The position numbers were made by a program, and so were the translations under genes. DNA of 39,026 nt from Nitriliruptoria bacterium (lineage in GTDB: Bacteria > Actinomycetota > Nitriliruptoria > Euzebyales > Egibacteraceae): assembly GCA_003550425.1 (NCBI GenBank), contig PUKE01000069.1:1-39026 (forward strand). Direction: 5' to 3'. This document shows positions 20,995-29,313 of the stretch, piece by piece. The notes beneath the pieces are model-generated. The model was given only the letters and a program-made list of their open reading frames with translations. It did no database searches and was not told the origin of the DNA. Position 1 is the stretch's first letter; every line of letters begins with the position of its first letter.

Positions 20995-21759
20995 ATGAGC
21001 GCCGACCCCGCCCCGCCCGCGACGGCCAGCGAGGCCGTGGCCCTCGCCGAGGGCGACCTGCGGCCCGTGGGCTTCCTGGACAACGCCAGCAACCACACGC
21101 TGCTCGCCCAGGTCGGCGCGGCCACCGACGGTCGCTTCGCGGTCTACAAGCCCCGCGCGGGCGAGCGCCCGCTGTGGGACTTCCCCACCGGCACGCTGTG
21201 CCAGCGCGAGGCCGCGGCCTTCGAGGTGTCCCAGGCGCTGGGCTGGCACCTGGTGCCGCCCACGGTGCTGCGCACCGACGGGCCGGCCGGGCCTGGCTCG
21301 CTCCAGGCGTTCGTGCCCCACGACCCACAGCGCCACTACTTCACCCTGGTGCAGGCGGGCGAGCGCCTCGAGCCGCTCGCGCGGATGGCGGTGTTCGACC
21401 TGCTGGTCAACAACGCCGACCGCAAGGCCAGCCACGTGCTGGTCCCCGACGAGGAGGACGCGGCGCCCCAGGGGATCCTCGGCTGCGACCACGGGCTGTG
21501 CTTCCACGTCGAGCCCAAGCTGCGCACCGTCATCTGGGACCTCGGGGCCCACCCGGTGCCCGCGGCCTGGCGCGAGGACGTGGCCGCGCTCGCCGCGACC
21601 CTGCGGGAGCCGGGCGACGAGCTGACCGTGCGGCTCGGTCAGCTGCTGTCGGCGGCCGAGCTGGAGGCGCTGGCGGGCCGCGCCGAGGCCGTGGCCACGC
21701 TGGAGGCCCTGCCCGCGCTGGATCCCGAGGAGCGCCCCTCCCCCTGGCCGCCGCTGTAG
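20995..21759 (+). CDS. SCO1664 family protein (PI3/PI4-kinase-like fold)
   Basis: Conserved actinobacterial protein of 254 residues distantly related to phosphatidylinositol-kinase/HipA-like folds. Visible kinase-like features: FAVYKPRAGERPLWDFP, where the Lys would be the ATP-binding lysine; the catalytic-loop-like FDLLVNNADRKASHVL; and CDHGLCFH, which takes the place of the metal-binding DFG-type segment. Activity has not, to my knowledge, been defined. It ends the cluster phosphomutase - DUF3090 - SCO1664. mshC, its usual next neighbour in Streptomyces, is not here. Confidence 0.88.
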   Translation: MSADPAPPATASEAVALAEGDLRPVGFLDNASNHTLLAQVGAATDGRFAVYKPRAGERPLWDFPTGTLCQREAAAFEVSQALGWHLVPPTVLRTDGPAGPGSLQAFVPHDPQRHYFTLVQAGERLEPLARMAVFDLLVNNADRKASHVLVPDEEDAAPQGILGCDHGLCFHVEPKLRTVIWDLGAHPVPAAWREDVAALAATLREPGDELTVRLGQLLSAAELEALAGRAEAVATLEALPALDPEERPSPWPPL

Positions 21760-21803
21760 CGCCGGGGAGCAGTGGCCGTCGCGTGCCCGGCCAGCGGTGC
21801 GGG

Positions 21804-22478
21804 CTACTCGATCAGCAGGCAGCCCTGCCCGTCGGCGAGCTCCTCGTCGGGTCCCAGGACGAAGGGCGGCAGCTCGTCGGCGTCGGGGTCGTGGTCGTCG
21901 AGCCCGCGGGTGCAGTCGGCCCAGCCGCGCACCTCGCCGTCCTCGCTCAGCGCCCGCACCGCCTCGACGGGCTGCTCGACCGGCCCGGCCGCGAACCCCA
22001 TCGGGAACCCGTAGTCGGCGTAGCCGCCCTCCAGCCGCGCGCTGCCGCCGCCGTGCACCACCTCGACCTCGGTGGTGCGGGCGTCGCCGATCGCCAGGAG
22101 CACGAGGTCCCCGTCGAGCTCGGCGGAGCCGAGGGCGCGCAGCGCCGAGGGCCCCTGCTCGGCGCCGCAGGCCTCCGCGACCTCCTCGCCATCGGCGTCC
22201 AGGCGCAGGCAGGGCGTCTCCTCCTCGGGCTCGGTCGCCGTCGCCGACCACGCGCGGTCCCCGAGTCGCCCGTCGGCGATCGGCGTCGGCGGCGGGTCGG
22301 GCGCCATCGCCTCGGTGGCCTCCTGCAGGCGCGGCCCGAGCAGCGCGAGGATCGCCCCGAGCGCCAGCACGCCGATGACGCTGGAGATCACGAAGGCCTT
22401 GCCGGAGCGCCCCGGTCGGTCGGGGCCCTCCTGCGGCTCGGGGCCGTCGTCGCGAGGAGCGTGGAGCATCGCCGCCAT
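21804..22478 (-). CDS. Membrane-anchored hypothetical protein
   Basis: About 224 residues, not recognised. A short polar cytoplasmic N-terminus is followed by one membrane segment (about residues 28-47, VISSVIGVLALGAILALLG) and a long acidic outer domain. Four Cys in the outer part (ETPCLRL, AEACGAE, WADCTRG, GQGCLL) may form two disulphides. The start is uncertain: ATG 22478 is used here, ATG 22469 is an alternative, and a longer frame begins at 22529; none has a good ribosome site. It is divergent from the threonine dehydratase gene and convergent with the SCO1664 gene. Confidence 0.65.
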   Translation of the reverse strand: MAAMLHAPRDDGPEPQEGPDRPGRSGKAFVISSVIGVLALGAILALLGPRLQEATEAMAPDPPPTPIADGRLGDRAWSATATEPEEETPCLRLDADGEEVAEACGAEQGPSALRALGSAELDGDLVLLAIGDARTTEVEVVHGGGSARLEGGYADYGFPMGFAAGPVEQPVEAVRALSEDGEVRGWADCTRGLDDHDPDADELPPFVLGPDEELADGQGCLLIE

Positions 22479-22523
22479 GATGGCACCCGCGGGGCGCGTC
22501 GACCCGGCCGGCGGCGGCGTCGG

Positions 22524-22529
22524 TAGCAT
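22524..22529 (+). promoter_or_regulatory. -10 element (TAGCAT) of the threonine dehydratase gene
   Basis: TAGCAT fits TAnnnT and lies 39 bases before GTG 22568 and 18 before GTG 22547, so either start can be reached. Confidence 0.4.
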
Positions 22530-22567
22530 GCGCGGGCCCCAGCGCCGTGGAGCCGGAGCCTGCCGCC

Positions 22568-23770
22568 GTGGACCTCGTCACCCTCGCCGACGTGCGCGCT
22601 GCCCGCGACCGTGTCGGCCACCTGCTGCACCGCACCCCCGTGGAGACCTCGCAGGCCGCCTCACGGGCGGCGGGGCGCACCACGCTGCTCAAGTGCGAGC
22701 ACCTCCAGCGCACCGGCTCGTTCAAGCTGCGGGGCGCGGCCAACCGCGTCGCGCGCCTGACGGCCGAGGAGCGCGCCCGCGGGGTGGTCGCGGCCTCGGC
22801 GGGCAACCACGCCCAGGGGCTCGCGCTGTCGGCGGCGCGGGTGGGCGCGCCGGCCTGGGTGTTCATGCCCGAGGGGGCGCCGCTGCCCAAGGTGGCGGCC
22901 ACGCGCAGCTACGGCGCCGAGGTGGTGCTGACCGGCGAGACCGTCGACGACGCCTACGCCGCGGCGCGCGCCCACGCCGCCGAGCGTGGCGCCACGTTCG
23001 TCCACCCCTTCGACCACCCCGACATCATCGCCGGGCAGGGCACGCTCGGCCTGGAGCTCCTCGACCAGGTGCCCGAGGCCGCCAGCGTCGTGGTGCCCGT
23101 GGGCGGTGGCGGGCTCGTCTCCGGCGTGGCCACCGCGATCAAGGGGCTGCGTCCCGACGTGACCGTCGTGGGCGTGCAGGCCGCCGGGGCCGCGTCGGTG
23201 CCGCCCTCGCTGGCCGCCGGCACGCCGCAGACGCTCGAGGGGGTGTCCACCATCGCCGACGGCATCGCCCTGAAGCGCCCCGGCGAGCTGACGCTGGCCC
23301 ACATCGCGGCGCGGGTCGACGAGGTGGTCACCGTGGCCGACGAGGCGATCGCCCGCGCGGTGCTGCTGCTGGTGGAGCGGGCCAAGCAGGTCGTGGAGCC
23401 CAGCGGCGCGGCGGGCCTCGCGGCGGTCCTGGACCGCACCGTGGAGCTGCCCGAGCCGTGCGTGGCGCTGCTGTGCGGCGGCAACGTCGACCCGCTGCTG
23501 CTGGTGCGCATCCTCCAGTCGGGCATGGGGGAGGAGGGCCGCTACTTCTCGCTGCGCACCCGCCTCGGCGACCGGCCCGGCGCGCTGAGCCGCCTGCTGG
23601 CGATCGTGGCCGAGCGCGGAGCGAACGTGGTGGCGGTGGACCACCATCGCCTCGGCACGCGGCTGGACCTGCTCGAGGTGGAGGTCGCCCTCGAGATCGA
23701 GACGCGCGGGCCCGAGCACATCCGCGAGATCGTCGACGCGCTCGTGGCCGCCGACTATCCGATCCGCTGA
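22568..23770 (+). CDS. ilvA: Threonine ammonia-lyase with C-terminal ACT domain
   Basis: PLP enzyme deaminating threonine to 2-oxobutyrate, first step of isoleucine synthesis or threonine catabolism; 400 residues. PLP-binding Lys is in RTGSFKLRGAANR, followed by SAGNHAQGLAL, the phosphate-binding PVGGGGL loop, and a late CGGNVDP. The C-terminal 70 residues (TRLGDRPGALSRLLAIVAERGANVVAV) form a single ACT domain, as in the short form of about 400 residues found in many actinobacteria. GTG 22568 is preferred because GGAG lies nine bases before it; GTG 22547 would add seven residues. Allosteric control by amino acids is expected from the ACT domain. Confidence 0.9.
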   Translation: MDLVTLADVRAARDRVGHLLHRTPVETSQAASRAAGRTTLLKCEHLQRTGSFKLRGAANRVARLTAEERARGVVAASAGNHAQGLALSAARVGAPAWVFMPEGAPLPKVAATRSYGAEVVLTGETVDDAYAAARAHAAERGATFVHPFDHPDIIAGQGTLGLELLDQVPEAASVVVPVGGGGLVSGVATAIKGLRPDVTVVGVQAAGAASVPPSLAAGTPQTLEGVSTIADGIALKRPGELTLAHIAARVDEVVTVADEAIARAVLLLVERAKQVVEPSGAAGLAAVLDRTVELPEPCVALLCGGNVDPLLLVRILQSGMGEEGRYFSLRTRLGDRPGALSRLLAIVAERGANVVAVDHHRLGTRLDLLEVEVALEIETRGPEHIREIVDALVAADYPIR

Positions 23771-23815
23771 CGTCGCTGGCTCCTGGGGCGCTCGCGCGGG
23801 GGCTGGCGCGCGCAG

Positions 23816-23833
23816 GTTACCGTTCAGTAACAT
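23816..23833 (+). promoter_or_regulatory. Palindromic operator overlapping the -10 element of the fadA-fadB operon
   Basis: GTTACCGTTCAGTAAC (23816-23831) has perfect 5-bp arms, GTTAC and GTAAC, around six bases. TAACAT (23828-23833) fits a -10 and overlaps the right arm. An AT-containing palindrome in such GC-rich DNA directly before a beta-oxidation operon suggests an operator for a TetR-type fatty-acid regulator (inference). Confidence 0.6.
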
Positions 23834-23887
23834 GCGCGCGCGGCCGTGACGCGCCAGCCGACAGCGTCCGAGCACGAGGAGCCACTG

Positions 23888-25069
23888 ATGACCCAACTCC
23901 GAGACGCCGTGTACGTCGACGGGGCGCGGGTGCCCATCGGGCGCGCCCGCCCCGACGGCTACTACGCCAACACGCGCGCCGACGACCTCGCCGTGCGCGT
24001 GATCCGCGCGCTGCTGGACCGCAACCCGCAGCTGGCCCCCCATCAGGTCGACGACAACGTGTGGGCCGCGACCACCCAGATCGGCGACCAGGGGCTCACG
24101 ATCGGGCGCACCACCGCGATCCTCTCCGGCCTGCCCAAGTCGGTCCCGGGCTACGCCGTGGACCGGATGTGCGCCGGCGCGCTGACCACGATCACCAACG
24201 CCGCCAACGCCATCCGCGTGGGCGCCCAGGACGTCGTCATCGCCGGCGGGGTGGAGCACATGGGCCGCCACCCGATGGGCGAGCAGGCCGATCCCAACCC
24301 GCGGTTCCTCGCCGAGGGGCTGGTGGACGGCGAGGCGCTCGTGATGGGCAACACCGCCGAGAACCTCCACGACCACCTGCCCGAGATCACCAAGGAGCGC
24401 GCCGACGCCTACGCGGTCCAGAGCCAGGAGCGCGTGGCCAAGGCCGCCTCCGACGGCGTGTTCGACAGCCACGTGGTGCGCATGAGCGCCTGGTCGGACG
24501 CGCACGGGTGGCGCGTGGTCACCGAGGACGAGCACCCGCGGCCCGGGACCACCATCGAGGACCTGCAGGGCCTGCGCACCCCCTTCCGTCCCGGCGGGCG
24601 CGTGACCGCCGGCAACGCCGCCGGCCTGAACGACGGCGCCGGCGCGGCGCTGCTGGCCTCCGCCGAGACGGCCGACGAGCTCGGCCTGCCCTCGACGATG
24701 CGCCTGGTGGACTACGCCTTCGTCGGGGTGGAGCCCGAGACCATGGGCTGGGGGCCGGTGCCGGCCACCGAGGCGCTGCTGGACAAGACCGGGCTGTCGA
24801 TCGACGACATCGACGTGGTGGAGATGACCGAGGCCTTCGCGGTGCAGTGCGTGGCCTTCCTCGACCACTTCGACCTGCCCCTGGACTCCGAGAGGGTCAA
24901 CCCCTATGGCGGCGCCATCGCCCTGGGCCACCCCCTGGCGATGAGCGGGGCGCGCCTGACCGCCCAGCTGGCCCACTACCTGCAGACCCATCCCGACGCC
25001 CGCTACGGCATCACGACGCTGTGCATCGGCCTGGGCATGGGCTGCGCGGTGCTGTGGGAGCGACGGTGA
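23888..25069 (+). CDS. fadA: Acetyl-CoA C-acyltransferase (thiolase), FadA type
   Basis: Last step of the beta-oxidation cycle, splitting 3-ketoacyl-CoA with CoA; 393 residues. ATG 23888 follows GAGGAG. The nucleophile Cys95 is in VDRMCAGALT, followed by GGVEHMGRHPMG. The C-terminal half holds NPYGGAIALGHPLAMSG with His348 and LCIGLGMG with the second catalytic Cys379. The complete triad favours a degradative thiolase. It is first in a two-gene operon with the multifunctional fadB gene 49 bases downstream. Confidence 0.93.
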   Translation: MTQLRDAVYVDGARVPIGRARPDGYYANTRADDLAVRVIRALLDRNPQLAPHQVDDNVWAATTQIGDQGLTIGRTTAILSGLPKSVPGYAVDRMCAGALTTITNAANAIRVGAQDVVIAGGVEHMGRHPMGEQADPNPRFLAEGLVDGEALVMGNTAENLHDHLPEITKERADAYAVQSQERVAKAASDGVFDSHVVRMSAWSDAHGWRVVTEDEHPRPGTTIEDLQGLRTPFRPGGRVTAGNAAGLNDGAGAALLASAETADELGLPSTMRLVDYAFVGVEPETMGWGPVPATEALLDKTGLSIDDIDVVEMTEAFAVQCVAFLDHFDLPLDSERVNPYGGAIALGHPLAMSGARLTAQLAHYLQTHPDARYGITTLCIGLGMGCAVLWERR

Positions 25070-25118
25070 CCCCGGTTCCCCCGCGGGTCCTGCGAGCCGT
25101 GAGAAAGGCGTGAACCCC

Positions 25119-27182
25119 ATGAGCGATCCGGTCACCACCTTCAAGGTCAGCTACCCCGTGTCGCCCTCGGCCGGGCGCCTGGCGCTGCTGACCATGGACA
25201 ACGGCCACGACCACACCAAGCCCACCACCCTTGGGGTGGACGCGCTCGCCTCGCTCGAGCGCGCCCTCGACGAGGTCGCCGCCCAGAGCGACGTCAAGGG
25301 ACTGTTGCTGACCGGCAAGCCCTTCGTCTTCGCCGCCGGCGCCGACCTGAACCAGTTCGCCGACGTCTCGCCCGAGGACGCCCGCTACGGCGTCAGCGCC
25401 GGGCACGACGCCTTCCGTCGCCTGGCCAGCCTGGAGGTCCCCACCCTCGCCGCGATCAACGGCGCCACGCTCGGGGGCGGCCTCGAGCTGGCCCTGCACT
25501 GCGACTACCGCACCCTGTCGGAGACGGCGGGGCCGATCGCCTTCCCCGAGGTCTTCCTGTCGATCCTGCCCGGCTGGGGCGGCACGCAGCTCGCGCCCCG
25601 CCTGCTCGGCTCGCGAGCGGCGCTGCAGCTGATCATCCACAACGCGCTCAGCAACAACCGGATGATCCAGGCCCGCGAGGCCTTCGACCTCGGCCTCGCC
25701 GACCGGCTGCTCGCGCCGGTGGACTTCCTGGAGCAGTCGCTCGCCCTGCTCGAGCGCCTGATCACCGGCGAGGAGACGATCACCCGTCCCGCGCCTGACG
25801 AGCGCCACCTCGACGAGGCGCTCACCGAGGCCCGCAAGGTCGCCGACGACCGCACCCATGGCGCCACCCCCGCGCCCTACCGGGCGATCGACCTGGTCGA
25901 GCACGCCGCGCGCGGCGGCGACCTGGAGGAGGGCCGTCAGGGCGAGATCGATGCGATGGCCGAGCTCGTGCCCGCCCGCCAGGCCCAGGCCAGCATCTAC
26001 GCGTTCAACCTGGTGCAGAGCCGGGTGCGCAAGCAGCCCTGGAAGCCCGACGCCGAGCCCAAGCGCCTGCAGCGCATCGGCGTGGTCGGCGCCGGGCTGA
26101 TGGGCTCCCAGCTCGGGGCGCTGTGGCTGCAGCGCTACCAGGTGCCGCTGGTCATGAAGGACCTCGACCAGGAGGTGCTGGCGCGCTCGCAGTCCACGAT
26201 CGAGGGCGAGCTCGACAAGCGCGTACAGCGCGGCCGGCTCGACGCCGCCAAGGCCGAGTGGCTCAAGTCGGTGGTGACCTACACCGTCGACGACGCCGAC
26301 CTGGCGGGGTGCGACCTGGTCATCGAGGCCGTGGTCGAGCGCATGGACGTCAAGAAGCGGGTCTTCGCCGACCTCGAGCGCGTCCTGGCCCCCGACGCGG
26401 TGCTGGCCACCAACACGTCCTCGCTGTCGGTGGCGGAGATGGCCGCCGACCTCCAGCATCCCGAGCGCGTGCTCGGGCTGCACTTCTTCAACCCCGTCTC
26501 GGCGATGCCCCTGCTCGAGGTCGTGCGTCCACCGCACGTCTCCGACGGGACGATGGCCACCGGCTTCGCGGCGGCCAAGACGCTGCGCAAGAGCGGCGTG
26601 CAGGTCGCCGACGCGCCCGGCTTCGTGGTCAACCGCATCCTCATGCGGTTCATGGGCGCCTGCGGGGACGCGGCCAACCGCGGCAACGCCTTCGCCGACA
26701 TCGACGACGCCATCAAGGGGCTGGGGCTGCCGATGGGCCCCTTCGAGCTCCTCGGCCTGGTCGGCCTGGAGGTGGGGGCGCACGTGCTGCGCGTCATGCA
26801 CGAGGGCTATCCCGACCGGTTCCCGCTCGACGCCAACTTCCAGATGCTGGCCGAGACGGGGCTGCCGGGCGTCTACGACTGGGACCGCGGACGCGTGCCA
26901 TACGACGAGATCCGCGAGCGCTGGCAGGTCCTGGAGGGCGCCGAGCCGCTCACGCCCGACCAGATCCGCACCCAGGCGCTGGAGGCGGTGGCCGACGAGG
27001 CTCGGCACATGCTCGACGAGGGCGTGGTCGCCGATGCCCGCGACATCGACACCTGCATGATCCTCGGCGCGGGGTGGCCGTTCTTCAACGGCGGCATCTG
27101 CAAGCACCTCGACCAGATCGGCCTGAGCGAGAAGCTGTTCGGCGAGCCGCTCGTGGGCCCGCACGACCGAGCCGCGGGCTGA
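25119..27182 (+). CDS. fadB: Multifunctional fatty acid oxidation protein FadB (enoyl-CoA hydratase / 3-hydroxyacyl-CoA dehydrogenase)
   Basis: Carries out the two middle steps of beta-oxidation; 687 residues. ATG 25119 is chosen over GTG 25110 because AAAGG is ten bases away. The hydratase half has the oxyanion loop FVFAAGADLNQF and both catalytic Glu positions, in INGATLGGGLELAL and AFPEVFLSILPGWGG. The dehydrogenase half begins near residue 315 with RIGVVGAGLMGSQ (NAD-binding), then NTSSLSV, LGLHFFNPVSAMPLLEVV with the catalytic His, and APGFVVNRI. A strong hairpin ends the operon. FadA and FadB probably form the alpha2-beta2 trifunctional complex. Confidence 0.94.
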   Translation: MSDPVTTFKVSYPVSPSAGRLALLTMDNGHDHTKPTTLGVDALASLERALDEVAAQSDVKGLLLTGKPFVFAAGADLNQFADVSPEDARYGVSAGHDAFRRLASLEVPTLAAINGATLGGGLELALHCDYRTLSETAGPIAFPEVFLSILPGWGGTQLAPRLLGSRAALQLIIHNALSNNRMIQAREAFDLGLADRLLAPVDFLEQSLALLERLITGEETITRPAPDERHLDEALTEARKVADDRTHGATPAPYRAIDLVEHAARGGDLEEGRQGEIDAMAELVPARQAQASIYAFNLVQSRVRKQPWKPDAEPKRLQRIGVVGAGLMGSQLGALWLQRYQVPLVMKDLDQEVLARSQSTIEGELDKRVQRGRLDAAKAEWLKSVVTYTVDDADLAGCDLVIEAVVERMDVKKRVFADLERVLAPDAVLATNTSSLSVAEMAADLQHPERVLGLHFFNPVSAMPLLEVVRPPHVSDGTMATGFAAAKTLRKSGVQVADAPGFVVNRILMRFMGACGDAANRGNAFADIDDAIKGLGLPMGPFELLGLVGLEVGAHVLRVMHEGYPDRFPLDANFQMLAETGLPGVYDWDRGRVPYDEIRERWQVLEGAEPLTPDQIRTQALEAVADEARHMLDEGVVADARDIDTCMILGAGWPFFNGGICKHLDQIGLSEKLFGEPLVGPHDRAAG

Positions 27183-27205
27183 CCCGACGCCCGCGACGGA
27201 CCAAA

Positions 27206-27247
27206 CCGCCGGTGGGGCGCAGCCCGGCATGGGCGCCCCACCGGCGG
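27206..27247 (+). terminator. Strong terminator hairpin after fadB
   Basis: CCGCCGGTGGGGCGC (27206-27220) pairs perfectly with 27233-27247 to give a 15-bp stem with a 12-nt loop. No T-tract follows, typical of actinobacterial terminators. It separates the fad operon from the histidine kinase promoter 24 bases later. Confidence 0.8.
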
Positions 27248-27270
27248 CCCAGCGTCGGCCGTGCTGCGCC

Positions 27271-27276
27271 TACACT
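27271..27276 (+). promoter_or_regulatory. -10 element (TACACT) of the histidine kinase gene
   Basis: TACACT fits TAnnnT, 57 bases before GTG 27327. The leader contains a small inverted repeat, CCCGTC/GACGGG (27283-27298). Confidence 0.45.
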
Positions 27277-27332
27277 CGCCTCCCGTCCCACCGACGGGCA
27301 GGAGCGGGGAGCGAGACGAGGGGCAGGTGACC

Positions 27333-28958
27333 GTGGCAGCCCGCGACGAGGCCGCCTACCGCGGTGAGGACCGTCGTCGCACCGCACGCGGTGCCGACGA
27401 GTCGCTCGCCTGGATCGCGGTCGGCGCGGCGGCGCTCACCGCCGTCGCGCTCGTCGCGCTGGCCTGGACCGTCCTTGGCCTGCCGACCGCGGCGGCGCTG
27501 TCGGACTCCCTGCTGGTGCTGCTGCTGCGCACCGCCGCGGCCACCGGGGTGGGCTTCGTGGCCGTGCTGCTGCTGCGTCGCGCCCGCCTCACCGGCGAGG
27601 CCGCCCCGCGGCTCATCGCCGCCGCCGCCCTCGCCCTCGCGGTCGGGACGGTCCTGGCCGAGCTGCCCGCCGCGGTGGGGCCGCTGCTGACCGGCGCCTT
27701 CGCCATCCGTGTCGGCAGCGTGCTCGTGGCCGCCGGCCTGCTCGTGGCCGCTGGCCGCTGGCCGACCGTCGACGCCCGCCTGGGCACCTGGTCGGTGGTG
27801 GCCGTGGCGGTCGTCGCTGGGGCGATCGCGACCGGCCTGGTGCTGCTCGCCCTGACCCTCGCGCCGGTCGAGCCGGCGCGGATCGTGGCCAACGTCGCGG
27901 TCGCCGTGGCCGTCGCGCTGGCGATGGCCGCGCTCGTCGTCGCCGCGCTGCGGTGGCGCCGTCGGCTCTTCGCGGCTGCGGCGCTCCTCGCGCTCGCCTG
28001 GGCCTTCACCCAGATGCTCGCCTTCAGCGCGCTGCCGGGCACCGAGCTGGCCGCGGTGTTCGAGGCGCTGCGCTTCGGCGCGGTGGTGCTGGTGGGCATG
28101 GCGGCCCTCGACGACCTCGCCGCCACCTTCGACGCGCAGAGCTCGGCGCTGCTGCGCACCGAGCTGGACCGTCGGTCGGCCGAGCAGGAGCTGGTCACCG
28201 AGCGGCGCCTCGCCGAGGAGCGCGCCCACGAGGCGCGCTCGGCGCTGACGGCCATCGAGGGCGCCAGCAGCATGCTGGGGCGCTACCGGCAGTCGCTGGA
28301 CCCCGACGGGCGCGTCGCGCTCACCGAGGCCATCAAGGGCGAGATCCGTCGGCTCCAGCGCCTCGTCCAGGACCCGGCCGCCGCGCTGCAGCCCGAGCCG
28401 CTCGACCTGGCCGCGCTCGTCGCCCGCGAGGCCGAGCACGCCGAGCGCGAGGGCACCCGGGTGCGCAACCTGCTCGAGCGTGGATGCCTGGTCCACGCCG
28501 ACGCGCACACGGTGGCGGGGATCGTGCGCAACCTGCTGGTCAACGCGCGCGTCCACGCCCCCGAGGCCACGGTGACGCTGGCCCTCCGCGACCTCGACGA
28601 CCCGGGTCGCGTGGCGCTGGTGGTCTCCGACGACGGTCCTGGCCTGCCCGGTGACCCCGAGGCGCTGTTCGAGCGAGGACGACGCGGGCCCGACAGCGGC
28701 GAGCGCCCCGGCAGCGGCCTCGGGCTGCACGTGGCGCGCTCGCTCGCCGAGCGCAACGACGGCGCGCTGTGGGCCGAGCCGACGCCCGGGGGAGGGGCCA
28801 CCTTCGTGCTCGTCCTGCCGGCCGAGACCGCCGACGTCACGCCCGAGCAGGCGCGCGGCCATCCCCGCGATGCCGTGCCGGCGGAGGTGGCCGATGCCAG
28901 GGATCCCGCCGCGCCCGTGACCCCTAGCCGCGAGCCCGCCGCTGGCCACGAGGGCTAG
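27333..28958 (+). CDS. Sensor histidine kinase with eight-segment membrane domain
   Basis: Predicted two-component sensor of 541 residues. About eight hydrophobic segments fill residues 27-260 with very short loops, so the signal is probably sensed in or at the membrane rather than by an outer domain. The dimerisation helix has an unusual H-box, RAHEARSALTAIEGA, with His299 followed by Glu-Ala-Arg in place of Glu-Leu-Arg. The ATPase domain has the N-box IVRNLLVNARVHA, VSDDGPGLPGD and GSGLGLHVARSLAE. The C-terminus is a disordered tail. GTG 27333 is preferred because GAGGGG is nine bases upstream; GTG 27327 is possible. It probably phosphorylates the LuxR-type regulator at 29314. The stop shares CTAG with the opposing gene. 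Confidence 0.85.
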   Translation: MAARDEAAYRGEDRRRTARGADESLAWIAVGAAALTAVALVALAWTVLGLPTAAALSDSLLVLLLRTAAATGVGFVAVLLLRRARLTGEAAPRLIAAAALALAVGTVLAELPAAVGPLLTGAFAIRVGSVLVAAGLLVAAGRWPTVDARLGTWSVVAVAVVAGAIATGLVLLALTLAPVEPARIVANVAVAVAVALAMAALVVAALRWRRRLFAAAALLALAWAFTQMLAFSALPGTELAAVFEALRFGAVVLVGMAALDDLAATFDAQSSALLRTELDRRSAEQELVTERRLAEERAHEARSALTAIEGASSMLGRYRQSLDPDGRVALTEAIKGEIRRLQRLVQDPAAALQPEPLDLAALVAREAEHAEREGTRVRNLLERGCLVHADAHTVAGIVRNLLVNARVHAPEATVTLALRDLDDPGRVALVVSDDGPGLPGDPEALFERGRRGPDSGERPGSGLGLHVARSLAERNDGALWAEPTPGGGATFVLVLPAETADVTPEQARGHPRDAVPAEVADARDPAAPVTPSREPAAGHEG

Positions 28959-29260
28959 CGGGCCGCTGCCGCCTCCCGCACACGCTCGACGAGCTCGGCG
29001 AGGTCGCTGATCTCCCGCGCCCCGTTGGGCGACCCGTACACCGCGCCCACCACGTCCTGATCGCTGCCCTCGTGCAGGCGCACCACCACGTCCCCCTCGA
29101 CGGGCTCGTCCCCGGTCACCACGGTCACGGTTAGACTCGAGGTCGAGGCATCGACAGGCTCCTCGCGCAGCTCGACCTCGGCCAGCGGCTCCTCGAGCGC
29201 GCGCGAGATGAGCTCCCCGAGGATGGGAGGCTCCACCGCGACGACCAGGTGCACCTTCAT
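28955..29260 (-). CDS. Small receiver-like protein lacking the phosphorylation site
   Basis: A 101-residue soluble protein of unknown function between the kinase and regulator genes, read in the opposite direction. Its pattern fits a small alpha/beta fold like a receiver domain: strand KVHLVVAVE, helix PPILGELISRALEE, strand VELREEP, strand LTVTVVTGD, strand DVVVRLHE, strand VGAVYGS, and a final helix ISDLAELVERVREA. The conserved phospho-acceptor Asp and Lys of receivers are not in the expected places, so if related it is a pseudo-receiver. GGAGG lies just before the ATG. The fold call is inference from pattern only; the reading frame itself is convincing, with coding-type base use. Confidence 0.7.
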   Translation of the reverse strand: MKVHLVVAVEPPILGELISRALEEPLAEVELREEPVDASTSSLTVTVVTGDEPVEGDVVVRLHEGSDQDVVGAVYGSPNGAREISDLAELVERVREAAAAR

Positions 29261-29313
29261 GGGCCTCCATCACAACACCGCGCAGCAAGGAGCGAATACC
29301 CAATGTTGGTGAA

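Noticed and set aside
22661-25144. 827-codon minus-strand frame opposite ilvA and fadA
   Set aside because: Antisense shadow of two conserved enzymes, low-complexity translation.
25011-27230. 739-codon minus-strand frame opposite fadB
   Set aside because: Antisense shadow; no motif, and it includes the fadB terminator hairpin.
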